This document shows, piece after piece, positions 6,613 to 13,019 of a stretch of DNA of 40,216 nt (positions are counted from its first letter, which is position 1; every line of letters starts with the position of its first letter). Origin of the DNA: a virus. The stretch is taken from positions 1 to 40,216 of IMG/VR virus record IMGVR_UViG_3300037225_000506. One strand, written 5' to 3'. Made by a program: the position numbers and the translations under genes. The notes beneath the pieces were generated by a model. The model did not search any database. It worked only from the letters and a program-made list of their open reading frames with translations, and was not told where the DNA came from.

Positions 6613-7608
6613 TCAGGCGGAGTACGTCTTCGCGCCACCTGCGTTGGAGGCGTTGATGACGATGCCTTTCTTGCGGGTGTTGGACACGAAGCTCTGGAGG
6701 GATCCGAGCGTCCAGCCGGTCGCGGCGAGCAGCGAGTTGACGGTCGCGCCGCCGGGTTGCCGCATCAGCGCGAGGGCGGCGGCTCCCTTGTCTCGCGGGA
6801 GCGCCCCGTTGGGGGCCACGCGGGCGGCGCGGTTCCCAGAGGCGCGCGAGGCCTTCGCTCCGGCGGCGGCCACCGGCTTGCCGACAGGCTTCATGACTTT
6901 ATCCGACCCGGCCGCCCACGCGTAGACCGCATTGAGCACGTTCGGGAGGGTCTCCATGAACTTGTTGCCGTCGAATGCCTGCTCACCGTTGACGTCCGTC
7001 GCGATGGACACAAATCGTGCGACGGTGGTGGCCTCGGCCAAGATGGTCTTCAGCGGAGGTTCGCCGACCATCAGGTTGAGCTCCGTGCGAGGCACCAGGA
7101 TTTCACCCTCCAGGAACTCACGGTCGGCGTTGAACGTCATCCGGAAGTTAACGCCGAAGCTTTTGAAAGCGTCGTTGAAGTTGGCGAGGACCCGTTGGAC
7201 GTTGGTGACGTTTTGCCCGGGAGCAACCGCATCATCTACTTTCGGTAGGCTCTTGCCGCTCCAGATCTGCTCGTAGAGGCGGATGGCCTTCTCCAAGAAC
7301 GTGGCCTTCTCCTGCGGATACGGGGTCGAGTCGCCGACGCCCTTGACCTTTACGGCCATGTCGTAGGACTTCTGCTGTGCGGGGTTGAGCGCCGCTTGGT
7401 AGAGCAGTGGGCTGGGGCCGTTGGCCGGGCAGATTGCCTCCGCGTACCACTCGTGCGCCAGCTTCAGGCTGGTTAGCCGGTCGACCGACATCCACTCGTA
7501 TGCTGCCGTCAGGCCGGCAAGGTTCAGCGTGGGGACCGCCGCGACGATGGCCGCCGGGGGCGCATATCCGGCGTAGGTGCTTCGCCGTCCGTAGTTTCTT
7601 CGTGCCAT
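6613..7608 (-). CDS. 331-residue protein with DUF3489-like C-terminal domain
   Basis: Start at MARRNYGRRSTY behind AAAGGAGAGCAAACCC. The N-terminal 230 residues form an unrecognised helical domain (LTAAYEWMSVDRLTSLKLAHE ... FLEKAIRLYEQIWSGKS ... LEGEILVPRTELNL). Then comes an Ala/Arg/Lys-rich linker and a C-terminal domain (AALALMRQPGGATVNSLLAATGW, SLQSFVSNTRKKG) matching that of the 5739-6518 protein. The shared tail suggests both bind similar DNA or the same partner. Own leader and terminator, so probably a monocistronic, well-expressed gene. Confidence 0.7.
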   Translation of the reverse strand: MARRNYGRRSTYAGYAPPAAIVAAVPTLNLAGLTAAYEWMSVDRLTSLKLAHEWYAEAICPANGPSPLLYQAALNPAQQKSYDMAVKVKGVGDSTPYPQEKATFLEKAIRLYEQIWSGKSLPKVDDAVAPGQNVTNVQRVLANFNDAFKSFGVNFRMTFNADREFLEGEILVPRTELNLMVGEPPLKTILAEATTVARFVSIATDVNGEQAFDGNKFMETLPNVLNAVYAWAAGSDKVMKPVGKPVAAAGAKASRASGNRAARVAPNGALPRDKGAAALALMRQPGGATVNSLLAATGWTLGSLQSFVSNTRKKGIVINASNAGGAKTYSA

Positions 7609-7609
7609 G

Positions 7610-7660
7610 GGTTTGCTCTCCTTTGTGCGAGGGGCTTGAGACCTCGCTTGCCGCATTACG
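7610..7660 (-). promoter_or_regulatory. leader element, copy B of a recurrent family
   Basis: Minus strand: GTAATGCGGCAA, a GCGAGG/CCTCGC hairpin with loop TCTCAAGCC, then ACAAAGGAGAGCAAACCC and the ATG. This is the shortest copy and defines the core. Just upstream, ACGTC-GAGA-GACGT may end the preceding transcript. Confidence 0.55.
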
Positions 7661-7687
7661 GCACGTCTCTCGACGTTCCGCTCTCTG

Positions 7688-8659
7688 CTAGACCGATGCC
7701 GGGGGAAGGCACAATCTGTGCACTGCCTCGACGAACTTCGTCTCGAACGCGGCTTCCGTGTTAACCACAACGCACTCCCCGCCGAGCGCCGCGCAAGCCG
7801 CCTTCAACGCGTCGTTGGGGTTCTCGTCGCCGATGTGGATGTAGTCGAGGATGATGCCGGACTGCTTGAGCACCGGCACCCATTCGGGGAGGACGTTCGT
7901 GCCGCTGTCACCGCCGTCAGAGACGACAATAAAGTGATGAAGGCCAACCGAACTGGGGTGCTTGCGGCAGCACTCGACGCCTGCACGGATAGACGCCATG
8001 ATGTCTGTCCCGCCGGAGTTGACGCTGTCCATGCCGACCTGGATTCGGTCAACCACTGCGCGGACCTCGTCCGCCGTGCCCGAGTCGAAGACAACCTTTG
8101 CGCCAGCCCCGAAGGCGATCACCGCAAGGGAAGACTGTGGGAACTTGGCGAAGCGTGCTTCGATCTCCTGCTTGGCGAGCTTGGCGACCAGCTCGATGCG
8201 GGAGGGCGGCTGCATGTGCGGCTTGCTCCAGTCGATCGCGACGTGGAAGCTGCCGATCAGGTCGTGCTGGATGACGCGGGTCTTGATCTCCTCGTCTGTG
8301 ACCGTGAAGGTTGGCGGCATGCCGGGAACCAAGGGGTCGATCATCTTGATGATTTCCTGCTGTTCCCACCCGAGGTCTTGGCCGCTCATCACTACCGCGA
8401 TGGCGTCGGCGACTTTCGCGCGGATGCTTGCCAGCCTCTCGGGCGTCCAGAGGTACTGGTCGGCGAAGCCCTTCTTGTTCTTGTCGGCGGCGATCCGCTC
8501 GCTCATGCTGCCGGACACGTCGAAGCAGAAAACCATCTTGGCAAACTCTTCATACACGCCCGTGAGTTTCTTGAGGACGCTGCTGGTGGGTTGCAGTTCG
8601 GTCTTGCGGATGGTAAGGCCCGCGTTGCCGCTGAATGTCATTGTCGAATCGAGTTTCAT
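7688..8659 (-). CDS. von Willebrand factor A domain protein
   Basis: 323 residues from MKLDSTMTFSGN behind CAAGGAGAGCAAACCAA. The vWA metal-ion-dependent adhesion site is complete: DxSxS in FDVSGSMS (Asp47, Ser49, Ser51), the threonine in GGTDIM and the aspartate in VSDGGD. The domain covers roughly residues 40-315. vWA proteins scaffold metal-dependent protein complexes; phage relatives include structural and tellurium-resistance-like proteins. No partner AAA ATPase is in the window. Its own leader suggests independent control. Confidence 0.85.
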   Translation of the reverse strand: MKLDSTMTFSGNAGLTIRKTELQPTSSVLKKLTGVYEEFAKMVFCFDVSGSMSERIAADKNKKGFADQYLWTPERLASIRAKVADAIAVVMSGQDLGWEQQEIIKMIDPLVPGMPPTFTVTDEEIKTRVIQHDLIGSFHVAIDWSKPHMQPPSRIELVAKLAKQEIEARFAKFPQSSLAVIAFGAGAKVVFDSGTADEVRAVVDRIQVGMDSVNSGGTDIMASIRAGVECCRKHPSSVGLHHFIVVSDGGDSGTNVLPEWVPVLKQSGIILDYIHIGDENPNDALKAACAALGGECVVVNTEAAFETKFVEAVHRLCLPPASV

Positions 8660-8721
8660 TTGGTTTGCTCTCCTTGAAAATAGATAATGCGGACGGGCTT
8701 GGAACCGTCCAGCCGCATTAC
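8660..8721 (-). promoter_or_regulatory. leader element, copy C of a recurrent family
   Basis: Minus strand: GTAATGCGGCT, GGACGG-TTCCAAGC-CCGTCC hairpin, then GCATTAT, which can also pair with the 5' GTAATGC to lengthen the stem. The ribosome-binding block CAAGGAGAGCAAACC and the ATG follow. It is the best-paired member of the family. Confidence 0.6.
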
Positions 8722-8748
8722 AGGGCCGAAGCCTTGTCCTCTGCGCCG

Positions 8749-9075
8749 TCAGCCGCGCCCGTAGATGCAGAGGCACTCGCTGCCGGAGCTGCACTGCGGG
8801 CACGTGCATTGGTCATCATCGTTGCGGTATCGGCGACGCCCCGAGTAAGAGAATGCTGATGCCGTCCGCGCGATGGAGCAGAGACTGACGGTCTGCCCGC
8901 TCTTGCTGTCGGTTCCGGTCCAGAGGACCTTGCTGATGGTTTCTGTCTTGGATGTTCCATCCCGCTTCGTGACTGTGACGGAAGCTCCCGCCGAAAGTTT
9001 GCCGGCCGCTCGAATGCCCCACGATCCGTCGCGGAGCTGAGTATACGTTGCTTTCGCTGTTGTTGCTGTACTCAT
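8749..9075 (-). CDS. small WGIR-type protein with C-terminal Cys cluster, paralog of 5326-5619
   Basis: 108 residues from MSTATTAKATYTQL behind CAAGGAGAGCAAACGT. It repeats the plan of the 5326-5619 protein: YTQLRDGSWGIRA, a beta-rich middle with VTVTKRDGTSK and ISKVLWTG, then RYRNDDDQCTCPQC and SECLCIYGRG. The N-terminal halves have diverged while the Cys-rich tail is nearly unchanged, so the tail is probably the functional part. Role unknown. Confidence 0.75.
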   Translation of the reverse strand: MSTATTAKATYTQLRDGSWGIRAAGKLSAGASVTVTKRDGTSKTETISKVLWTGTDSKSGQTVSLCSIARTASAFSYSGRRRYRNDDDQCTCPQCSSGSECLCIYGRG

Positions 9076-9150
9076 ACGTTTGCTCTCCTTGAAAATCTGT
9101 CCCGCCCGTTTTCTTCCCCCGCAACTACGGATGCGGCGTCGGCACGTTCG
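9076..9150 (-). promoter_or_regulatory. leader element, copy G of a recurrent family
   Basis: Minus strand: GAACGTGCCGACGCC, a CCGCA/TGCGG hairpin with loop TCCGTAGT, then GGGGAAGAAAACGGGCGGG and CAAGGAGAGCAAACGT before the ATG. Most divergent loop of the set, but the flanking words match copies E and F. Confidence 0.5.
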
Positions 9151-9466
9151 ACGGGCGACAGCGGCGATTAGCGGCTGCGCCCTGATTTCGTTTGGTGTTG
9201 TTTCGATTTGTTTTTTGCGTCATCGGGCCGTGGGATCCCCGTTTCAATCTCGGGTGGCCTTCGCCGTTCTTGTGGATAACCTAATCACCTTACGTAACGC
9301 CATGCCAAGCTCTATGCCATTCGACTCGTGCGTTGACGAGTGCCGGTTGAGAATCTCCAATCCGTGGTGGATAAAGCTGGAGTCTTACGTTGGCGGCGCA
9401 TTGCCGCCCCGGCGTGGACCGTGGGTTCCTGTGATGACGGGGGTTTAGGTTTACCGTGGGAACTAT

Positions 9467-9535
9467 TCAGATTTCAAAAATCTCTTGGAGACGCTTGAGG
9501 CCGGCGTTGGTGACGTGAAGATCTGTAGCGAACAT
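9467..9535 (-). CDS. possible 22-residue ORF
   Basis: Encodes MFATDLHVTNAGLKRLQEIF plus two residues, with amino-acid usage that looks coding. AGGA lies about nine bases upstream. It lies inside the long leader between the promoter at 9655-9683 and the 8749-9075 gene. It could be a leader peptide or a gene remnant. Low confidence because of length alone. Confidence 0.2.
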   Translation of the reverse strand: MFATDLHVTNAGLKRLQEIFEI

Positions 9536-9654
9536 CGTCTCGACGTTCCTGCTTCACCTGCCACCGGGTGTTCCACCCGAGGTTTCAAGCCGCTTGCTAT
9601 CGCCGCTTTCCGCCCGCCGGTCTTTTTGATTACTCCGTGCTGCCTTACTTCTTT

Positions 9655-9683
9655 AATATATACTCGTTTTTGTGGAAAGTACA
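9655..9683 (-). promoter_or_regulatory. sigma70-like promoter P1
   Basis: Minus strand: -35 TGTACT (9678-9683), 17-bp spacer, -10 TATATT (9655-9660). The surrounding bases match the promoter at 33035-33063 (shared TACTTTCC-type core and GTATATATT). Transcription would start near 9648 and run through the long leader into the 8749-9075 gene. Confidence 0.6.
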
Positions 9684-9774
9684 CAAGTTTTTTGAATTAT
9701 TTTCAGATTATTTTCCGGGAGACCAAAGGCCGGAGGGCGGCGCGGAAACCGCGTATATATAGATGGCGCGGCGC

Positions 9775-9870
9775 GAGTCATGCGGACCTCCAGGAGGCGT
9801 CTCCGAGGGAATCCCATAGGAAACGGTTAGGCGCGCCGCCGCGATCCATCCTGGGGCTCCGCAGGAGGCC
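9775..9870. repeat. GC-rich repeat copy
   Basis: Contains CCATAGGAAACGG, GGCGCGCC and CATCCTGGGGCTCCGCAGGA. These words resemble, often in inverted order, those in the copies near 3.9, 15.2, 31.0 and 37.5 kb. Non-coding here. Boundaries are approximate. Confidence 0.3.
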
Positions 9871-9937
9871 GGGTGAACCGTTCCGTCAAGTTCTGACTCC
9901 GAGATCGTTGATTTTTAACAAGTTCTCGATCCATGTG

Positions 9938-9959
9938 AAAACTCAAACCTTTGGTTTAA
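9938..9959 (-). terminator. intrinsic terminator after ruvC-like gene
   Basis: Minus strand: TTAAACC-AAA-GGTTTGA stem-loop followed at once by GTTTTC. The stem includes the RuvC stop codon. It separates the ruvC operon from the non-coding region. Confidence 0.6.
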
Positions 9960-10456
9960 GTCCGTTGAGAGAATCGGCGGCCCCACTCCGCTATCAGGAG
10001 CGCTTCTGCCCTGTTATGATCTCGTTTTCGGTCCAGATCCGCGCAGGATGGGAACAGCTGGAGCGCCCGGACGATGGAGGCGTTCTTGTCGGCCCCAGCA
10101 GGAATGAGCAAGTCCTTCTTCCACCGCGCGGGCTCGACTCGCGTAACCGGGACGCGGAGCACGGCGAGGATGCCAAGCCAGAGACCCAGGCCCATGCCCT
10201 GAGAAAACCCGCCGACGCTCCCGGTGCGGGGCATCGCGTGAAGGTTCTCGATGGTGACTTGGACATCACCTCCGGCGGACTTGACGATCGCTTCTATTAG
10301 CGTCGCCATCGGCCCGTCGCAGTAGGCGGTGCGGCTTTTCTTGCCAGTCTTGACGACGACTGTGGGGATGTCTTGGAGGGAGACGATCCGACCTTTCGTA
10401 TCGAGAGCGGCGACAGCCCCGGTGCAGCCACAGTCGATCCCAATGTGCAATTTCAC
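9956..10456 (-). CDS. ruvC: RuvC-like Holliday junction resolvase
   Basis: 166 residues, close to the RuvC family length. Acidic active-site residues are in place: Asp8 in HIGIDCGCTGA, Glu70 in VTIENLHAMP, and the C-terminal DHNRAEALLIAEWG helix with Asp146. The enzyme would cut branched DNA left by recombination-dependent replication before packaging. GTG start overlapping the upstream stop (GTGA). The adjacent terminator makes it the last gene of its transcript. Confidence 0.88.
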   Translation of the reverse strand: MKLHIGIDCGCTGAVAALDTKGRIVSLQDIPTVVVKTGKKSRTAYCDGPMATLIEAIVKSAGGDVQVTIENLHAMPRTGSVGGFSQGMGLGLWLGILAVLRVPVTRVEPARWKKDLLIPAGADKNASIVRALQLFPSCADLDRKRDHNRAEALLIAEWGRRFSQRT

Positions 10457-10641
10457 TTGCCAGTCTCCTTGTGCGCGGCCACATCTGCGGCATCATTTGA
10501 GTTGGCCTGCACAAATCCCATCACTCCCAATACGAGTGCGATTGGTAGTGCCGGGAATAGCACGTCTCGGCCAAATCCATCCATCAGCACAACTCCAGCG
10601 GCGATCCCACAAACTAGTGGGTAGTAGTGCTTAAGCGGCAT
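10453..10641 (-). CDS. 62-residue membrane protein
   Basis: Start at MPLKHYYPLVCG behind GGGAG. Two hydrophobic segments (about residues 7-22 and 28-46, LFPALPIALVLGVMGFV) suggest two membrane helices, with a polar C-terminal tail. It overlaps the 3' end of the coiled-coil gene by 11 bp and is coupled to ruvC by GTGA. Possibly a lysis-related or envelope protein, but position alone does not show this. Confidence 0.65.
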   Translation of the reverse strand: MPLKHYYPLVCGIAAGVVLMDGFGRDVLFPALPIALVLGVMGFVQANSNDAADVAAHKETGK

Positions 10642-11893
10642 CTTTGGACTCCCTGTGCGCGGCCACGAAGGTGGCGGCACGGTCCAGGCGTCGGTTTAGC
10701 TCCCCCCACGACTGTGGGCCATCCATGTAACCTTGGATGATATCTACCGCCTCCGCGAGTGCCGCCTCCGCCTTCTCCCGAGCAGAATTCAGCGCGTCCA
10801 TATCTTTCCGCAGTCGCGCGTTGTCTTCGATCAGCACTTCCCGTGCGGCCTTCTCGGCGGCGAGGTCAGCACGGAGTTGAACAATCTCTACTTCTGGGTG
10901 TCCTTCCCAGAAAGTGAATAACATCTCCCTCATCATGTCTGAGTGCTCATGTAGTTTATCTGCCTTCAGCCGCTCGTTCTCCACCCGCAATTCCTCCACA
11001 GCCTTTACCAATTCCGGGATTGGATAGTCTCCGGTCCCGTGGAACTGCCTGTGGGGCATGATGGCGCTAGCCAAGGCGTCCAAATTCACTCGCAGCATGA
11101 GCTTCTGAGCATCCCGGTTTACGAGTTGCCGAAGGGCTTCATCGCGCTCTGCTGTCATGGTCAGCGCGTAAGCCGCACTGCCTTCGTGGACAACAGGCTG
11201 GCAGGGGCAGGAGGTGGCGAGAGCAACATCACGCTGTTGTGCCAATTGAAACTCTTCCCGCGCGTCCACACCGTGAAACCATTCCCACGAGTCTTCCAGC
11301 GCCTTCCTGACGGCACATTCGGGAGCATTCACCGATGGCACAAGTTGCTTCGCCGCTGCGATGCCTACCGCGTGCTCCGCATCTGTCGCGGTCTCATAGG
11401 CGTATTCATCAGACGCCCCGGCAGCCATCCTCACAGCGCACTCGGGGGGATGCACTACGGCAGCCATCGCCATTTGGCTTTGAGGTCCCAGTTCCACACG
11501 ATCAATGACCACAGATATATCGTCAACAGGTCCATGAATCCCGCTATTACCCACATCCACCACGGCATTATCATCTCCTTCTCCTTTGGCACACTCGTAG
11601 GAGACAGATGCCCCGGCAGCGTCCTGCTGTGCCGCCGGGGCATCGTTACATCCCGGCGAATGGTTGACATTTGTCGGGCATGGGGCATCACCTCCTTCCA
11701 GTTTCATCCATACATCCAATCTTTCTCTCGTGACGACGGAACGCCACGGTTGGTGCGCCAGCAGCCAATCAAACTGCTCCACGTCCCGCCGCATCTCTTC
11801 CAATGCGACCAATGCTGCTTGGTACCGGACCGCATACCCAGTATCGAGTACATGGTTGTTGATGAATGCCATTACCTTTTGGTAGTTACTCAT
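10631..11893 (-). CDS. 420-residue coiled-coil protein of unknown function
   Basis: Start at MSNYQKVMAFINNH with GGAGACAAGAA upstream. Layout: helical N-terminal 75 residues, a Cys/Ala/Pro-rich low-complexity middle that contains PECAVR twice, and a strongly heptad-patterned C-terminal 200 residues (VEELRVENERLK, LRADLAAEKAAREVL, RLRKDMDALNSAREKAE). The middle is overlapped by a membrane ORF in another frame and by a long inverted repeat, so the continuous frame might join what used to be separate genes. Function unknown. Confidence 0.55.
   Translation of the reverse strand: MSNYQKVMAFINNHVLDTGYAVRYQAALVALEEMRRDVEQFDWLLAHQPWRSVVTRERLDVWMKLEGGDAPCPTNVNHSPGCNDAPAAQQDAAGASVSYECAKGEGDDNAVVDVGNSGIHGPVDDISVVIDRVELGPQSQMAMAAVVHPPECAVRMAAGASDEYAYETATDAEHAVGIAAAKQLVPSVNAPECAVRKALEDSWEWFHGVDAREEFQLAQQRDVALATSCPCQPVVHEGSAAYALTMTAERDEALRQLVNRDAQKLMLRVNLDALASAIMPHRQFHGTGDYPIPELVKAVEELRVENERLKADKLHEHSDMMREMLFTFWEGHPEVEIVQLRADLAAEKAAREVLIEDNARLRKDMDALNSAREKAEAALAEAVDIIQGYMDGPQSWGELNRRLDRAATFVAAHRESKDAA
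11455..11574 (-). CDS. possible 39-residue membrane protein nested in the 10631-11893 gene
   Basis: AAAGGAG lies six bases before the ATG. The product (MIMPWWMWVIAGFMDLLTIY...) has one long aromatic hydrophobic helix and a basic KAKWRW tail, very like genuine small phage membrane proteins. It lies entirely inside another frame, so at most one of the two may be real over this stretch. I consider this one credible. Confidence 0.4.
   Translation of the reverse strand: MIMPWWMWVIAGFMDLLTIYLWSLIVWNWDLKAKWRWLP
11607..11644 (-). repeat. strong inverted repeat
   Basis: GATGCCCCGGC (11607-11617) is perfectly complementary to GCCGGGGCATC (11634-11644), with two more pairs after one mismatch, around a 10-nt loop. 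It sits just upstream of the nested membrane ORF. No U-tract. It may be an RNA hairpin controlling that ORF. Confidence 0.45.
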
Positions 11894-12258
11894 TTCTTGT
11901 CTCCAAATTTTAGTGTGAGCCACTGACCGATGTAATCCGCGATGCTGTGTACGCTCGGGATGTCCGGCTTGCCTGTGAAACCTGCAGGCTCGAACTTGAG
12001 CCCTGTCAGCTTGCTGGCAATCTCTTGTATTGGAACCCCACGCTGAAAGGCTAAAGAAATGACCAGCGCCAGCGCGTGGCACAGGCCGCGCTCGAAAGAC
12101 CCAGCATGATCGAATGTCAGGAAGACCTCGCCGGGAGTCTTGTCTTGGTAAAGACCTACGGTGATATAGCCTTCCAAATCCTTCTCTGGAGGTGAGCGCT
12201 TGATGTGCAGCTTGCGAGTGATGGAATCCCGCTCGACGGGCATGGGTCGTCTGTTCAT
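11890..12258 (-). CDS. stand-alone TSCPD-domain protein (ribonucleotide reductase C-terminal-like)
   Basis: 122 residues corresponding to the TSCPD domain found at the C-terminus of class II (B12-dependent) ribonucleotide reductases. Typical signatures are RDSITRKLHI, GYITVGLYQD, PGEVFLTF, SLAFQRGVPIQEI, LTGLKFEPAGFTGKP and HSIADYIGQWL. No reductase catalytic part is present, so it probably modulates a reductase or acts separately. ATGA overlaps on both sides place it in the operon with the coiled-coil protein and ruvC. Confidence 0.8.
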   Translation of the reverse strand: MNRRPMPVERDSITRKLHIKRSPPEKDLEGYITVGLYQDKTPGEVFLTFDHAGSFERGLCHALALVISLAFQRGVPIQEIASKLTGLKFEPAGFTGKPDIPSVHSIADYIGQWLTLKFGDKK

Positions 12259-12620
12259 CTCTCATCCTCTTGCGGAATAGGCAAATCTTCGAACGGTGCA
12301 CCTCTGCCATATGAGACGTTGACGTGATCCTTTCCTACCCACATACAAGTTTTATAGGGAAGGAGTTCTCGACAAGTATTGCAGGCGGTCTTTGGCATCT
12401 CTACTCCTGCGGCCTCCAACGCTCCCCAAAGCAGATCTTGTGGGTCGTAATCGGTCTTGACGCAGACTTCTGGGCGAGGACGTAAGTAAGTATTCTCCTC
12501 CTCCTCAAACGCCTTTATGATTGCTGATTCCAGTGCTTTGGCAAATCTCTCTTGAGTTGCCCGATCACGCTGTAGCTTATCTGCCCACCAGAGAGCGGCA
12601 ACTTGTATCGCATTGGCCAT
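12255..12620 (-). CDS. 121-residue hypothetical protein
   Basis: CAGG upstream of the ATG. N-terminal helix (QVAALWWADKLQRDRATQERFAK) and a possible Cys pair near the C-terminus (ACNTCRELL). No family recognised. Preceded by a CCGTATAATTAA motif 24 bases from the start, so it may be the first gene of the unit running to ruvC. Confidence 0.7.
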   Translation of the reverse strand: MANAIQVAALWWADKLQRDRATQERFAKALESAIIKAFEEEENTYLRPRPEVCVKTDYDPQDLLWGALEAAGVEMPKTACNTCRELLPYKTCMWVGKDHVNVSYGRGAPFEDLPIPQEDER

Positions 12621-12632
12621 AATTTTCCTGTT

Positions 12633-12646
12633 TTAATTATACGGTC
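12633..12646 (-). promoter_or_regulatory. CCGTAWARTTA-type start-proximal motif
   Basis: Minus strand reads GACCGTATAATTAA, 24 bases from CCG to the ATG at 12620, the same spacing as at 4225-4238. Candidate phage-specific promoter. It also contains the TAA stop of the frameshifted small gene upstream. Confidence 0.55.
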
Positions 12647-12736
12647 TCGTCCGGATCATACTCCACGACGATGAAGCGGTCGTCCAAGATCGGGCTGGTC
12701 GCGGAACTTCCAGAGATCACCTTTGATCAGTTTCAT
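12637..12736 (-). pseudogene. small gene broken by an apparent frameshift
   Basis: The ATG overlaps the upstream stop (ATGA) and opens MKLIKGDLWKFRDQP. That frame then turns unnatural and stops at TGA (12656-12658). One base later the next frame continues as ILDDRFIVVEYDPDETV and stops at TAA (12637-12639), directly before the next leader. Skipping one base at CCC-G would give a 32-residue protein filling the gap. Either a sequencing error, a real mutation or a +1 frameshift. Confidence 0.45.
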
Positions 12737-13017
12737 AGTTGGTTCAACTTTAGTTGGCAGTGTTCGCAAGTCCCCTCGTAAGGATATTGCCGACACATAT
12801 CAGGTCGCGTATCGTAAATCATGCATAAATGCGTTTGTGGATTCCAGTGACGGCAGGTGTAGCGATCATGATCTTCTCGATGATCGATGACTATGAGCAT
12901 TTCTACGATGTCAGGTATTTCCGACAACGGAGACTGTGTTGCAAGATCTTCCAAGTCTTTGAAACGGGAGGTTCCAACACAGAAGTCTTCACAGCACTTT
13001 CCAGTGCAGCTGCTCAT
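12733..13017 (-). CDS. YkgJ-like zinc/iron-chelating domain protein
   Basis: 94 residues from MSSCTGKCCEDFCV behind GGAG. The family pattern is visible: CxxxCC..FC at the N-terminus and YTCRHW ... HLCMIYDTRPDMCRQYPY at the C-terminus. The conserved cysteines are proposed to bind zinc or iron (PF03692-type). The biochemical role of the family is not settled. It follows the SbcDC gene by two bases. Confidence 0.75.
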   Translation of the reverse strand: MSSCTGKCCEDFCVGTSRFKDLEDLATQSPLSEIPDIVEMLIVIDHREDHDRYTCRHWNPQTHLCMIYDTRPDMCRQYPYEGTCEHCQLKLNQL

Positions 13018-13019
13018 AA

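Larger units (their letters stand above)
9151..9942. other. 792-bp non-coding region with promoter, hairpins and DnaA-box-like sites
   Basis: No convincing protein gene beyond one 22-codon ORF. It holds a perfect DnaA-box-type TGTGGATAA (9271-9279), a second near match GGTGGATAA (9366-9374), perfect 6-bp hairpins (ACTCGT/ACGAGT, GGCGGC/GCCGCC, CGGGTG/CACCCG), an AT-rich stretch at 9650-9715 with a sigma70-like promoter, and a GC-rich repeat copy near 9775-9870. It could be a long leader for the 8749-9075 gene, an origin, or a small RNA locus. Confidence 0.5.

Noticed and set aside
5773-7248. Open frame of 491 codons on the plus strand
   Set aside because: Antisense to two minus-strand genes with clear domains and ribosome-binding sites. 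The product is Arg/Gly-rich without any motif.
9485-10300. Open frame of 271 codons on the plus strand
   Set aside because: Antisense to ruvC, and contains the AT-rich promoter region and a terminator. No motif.
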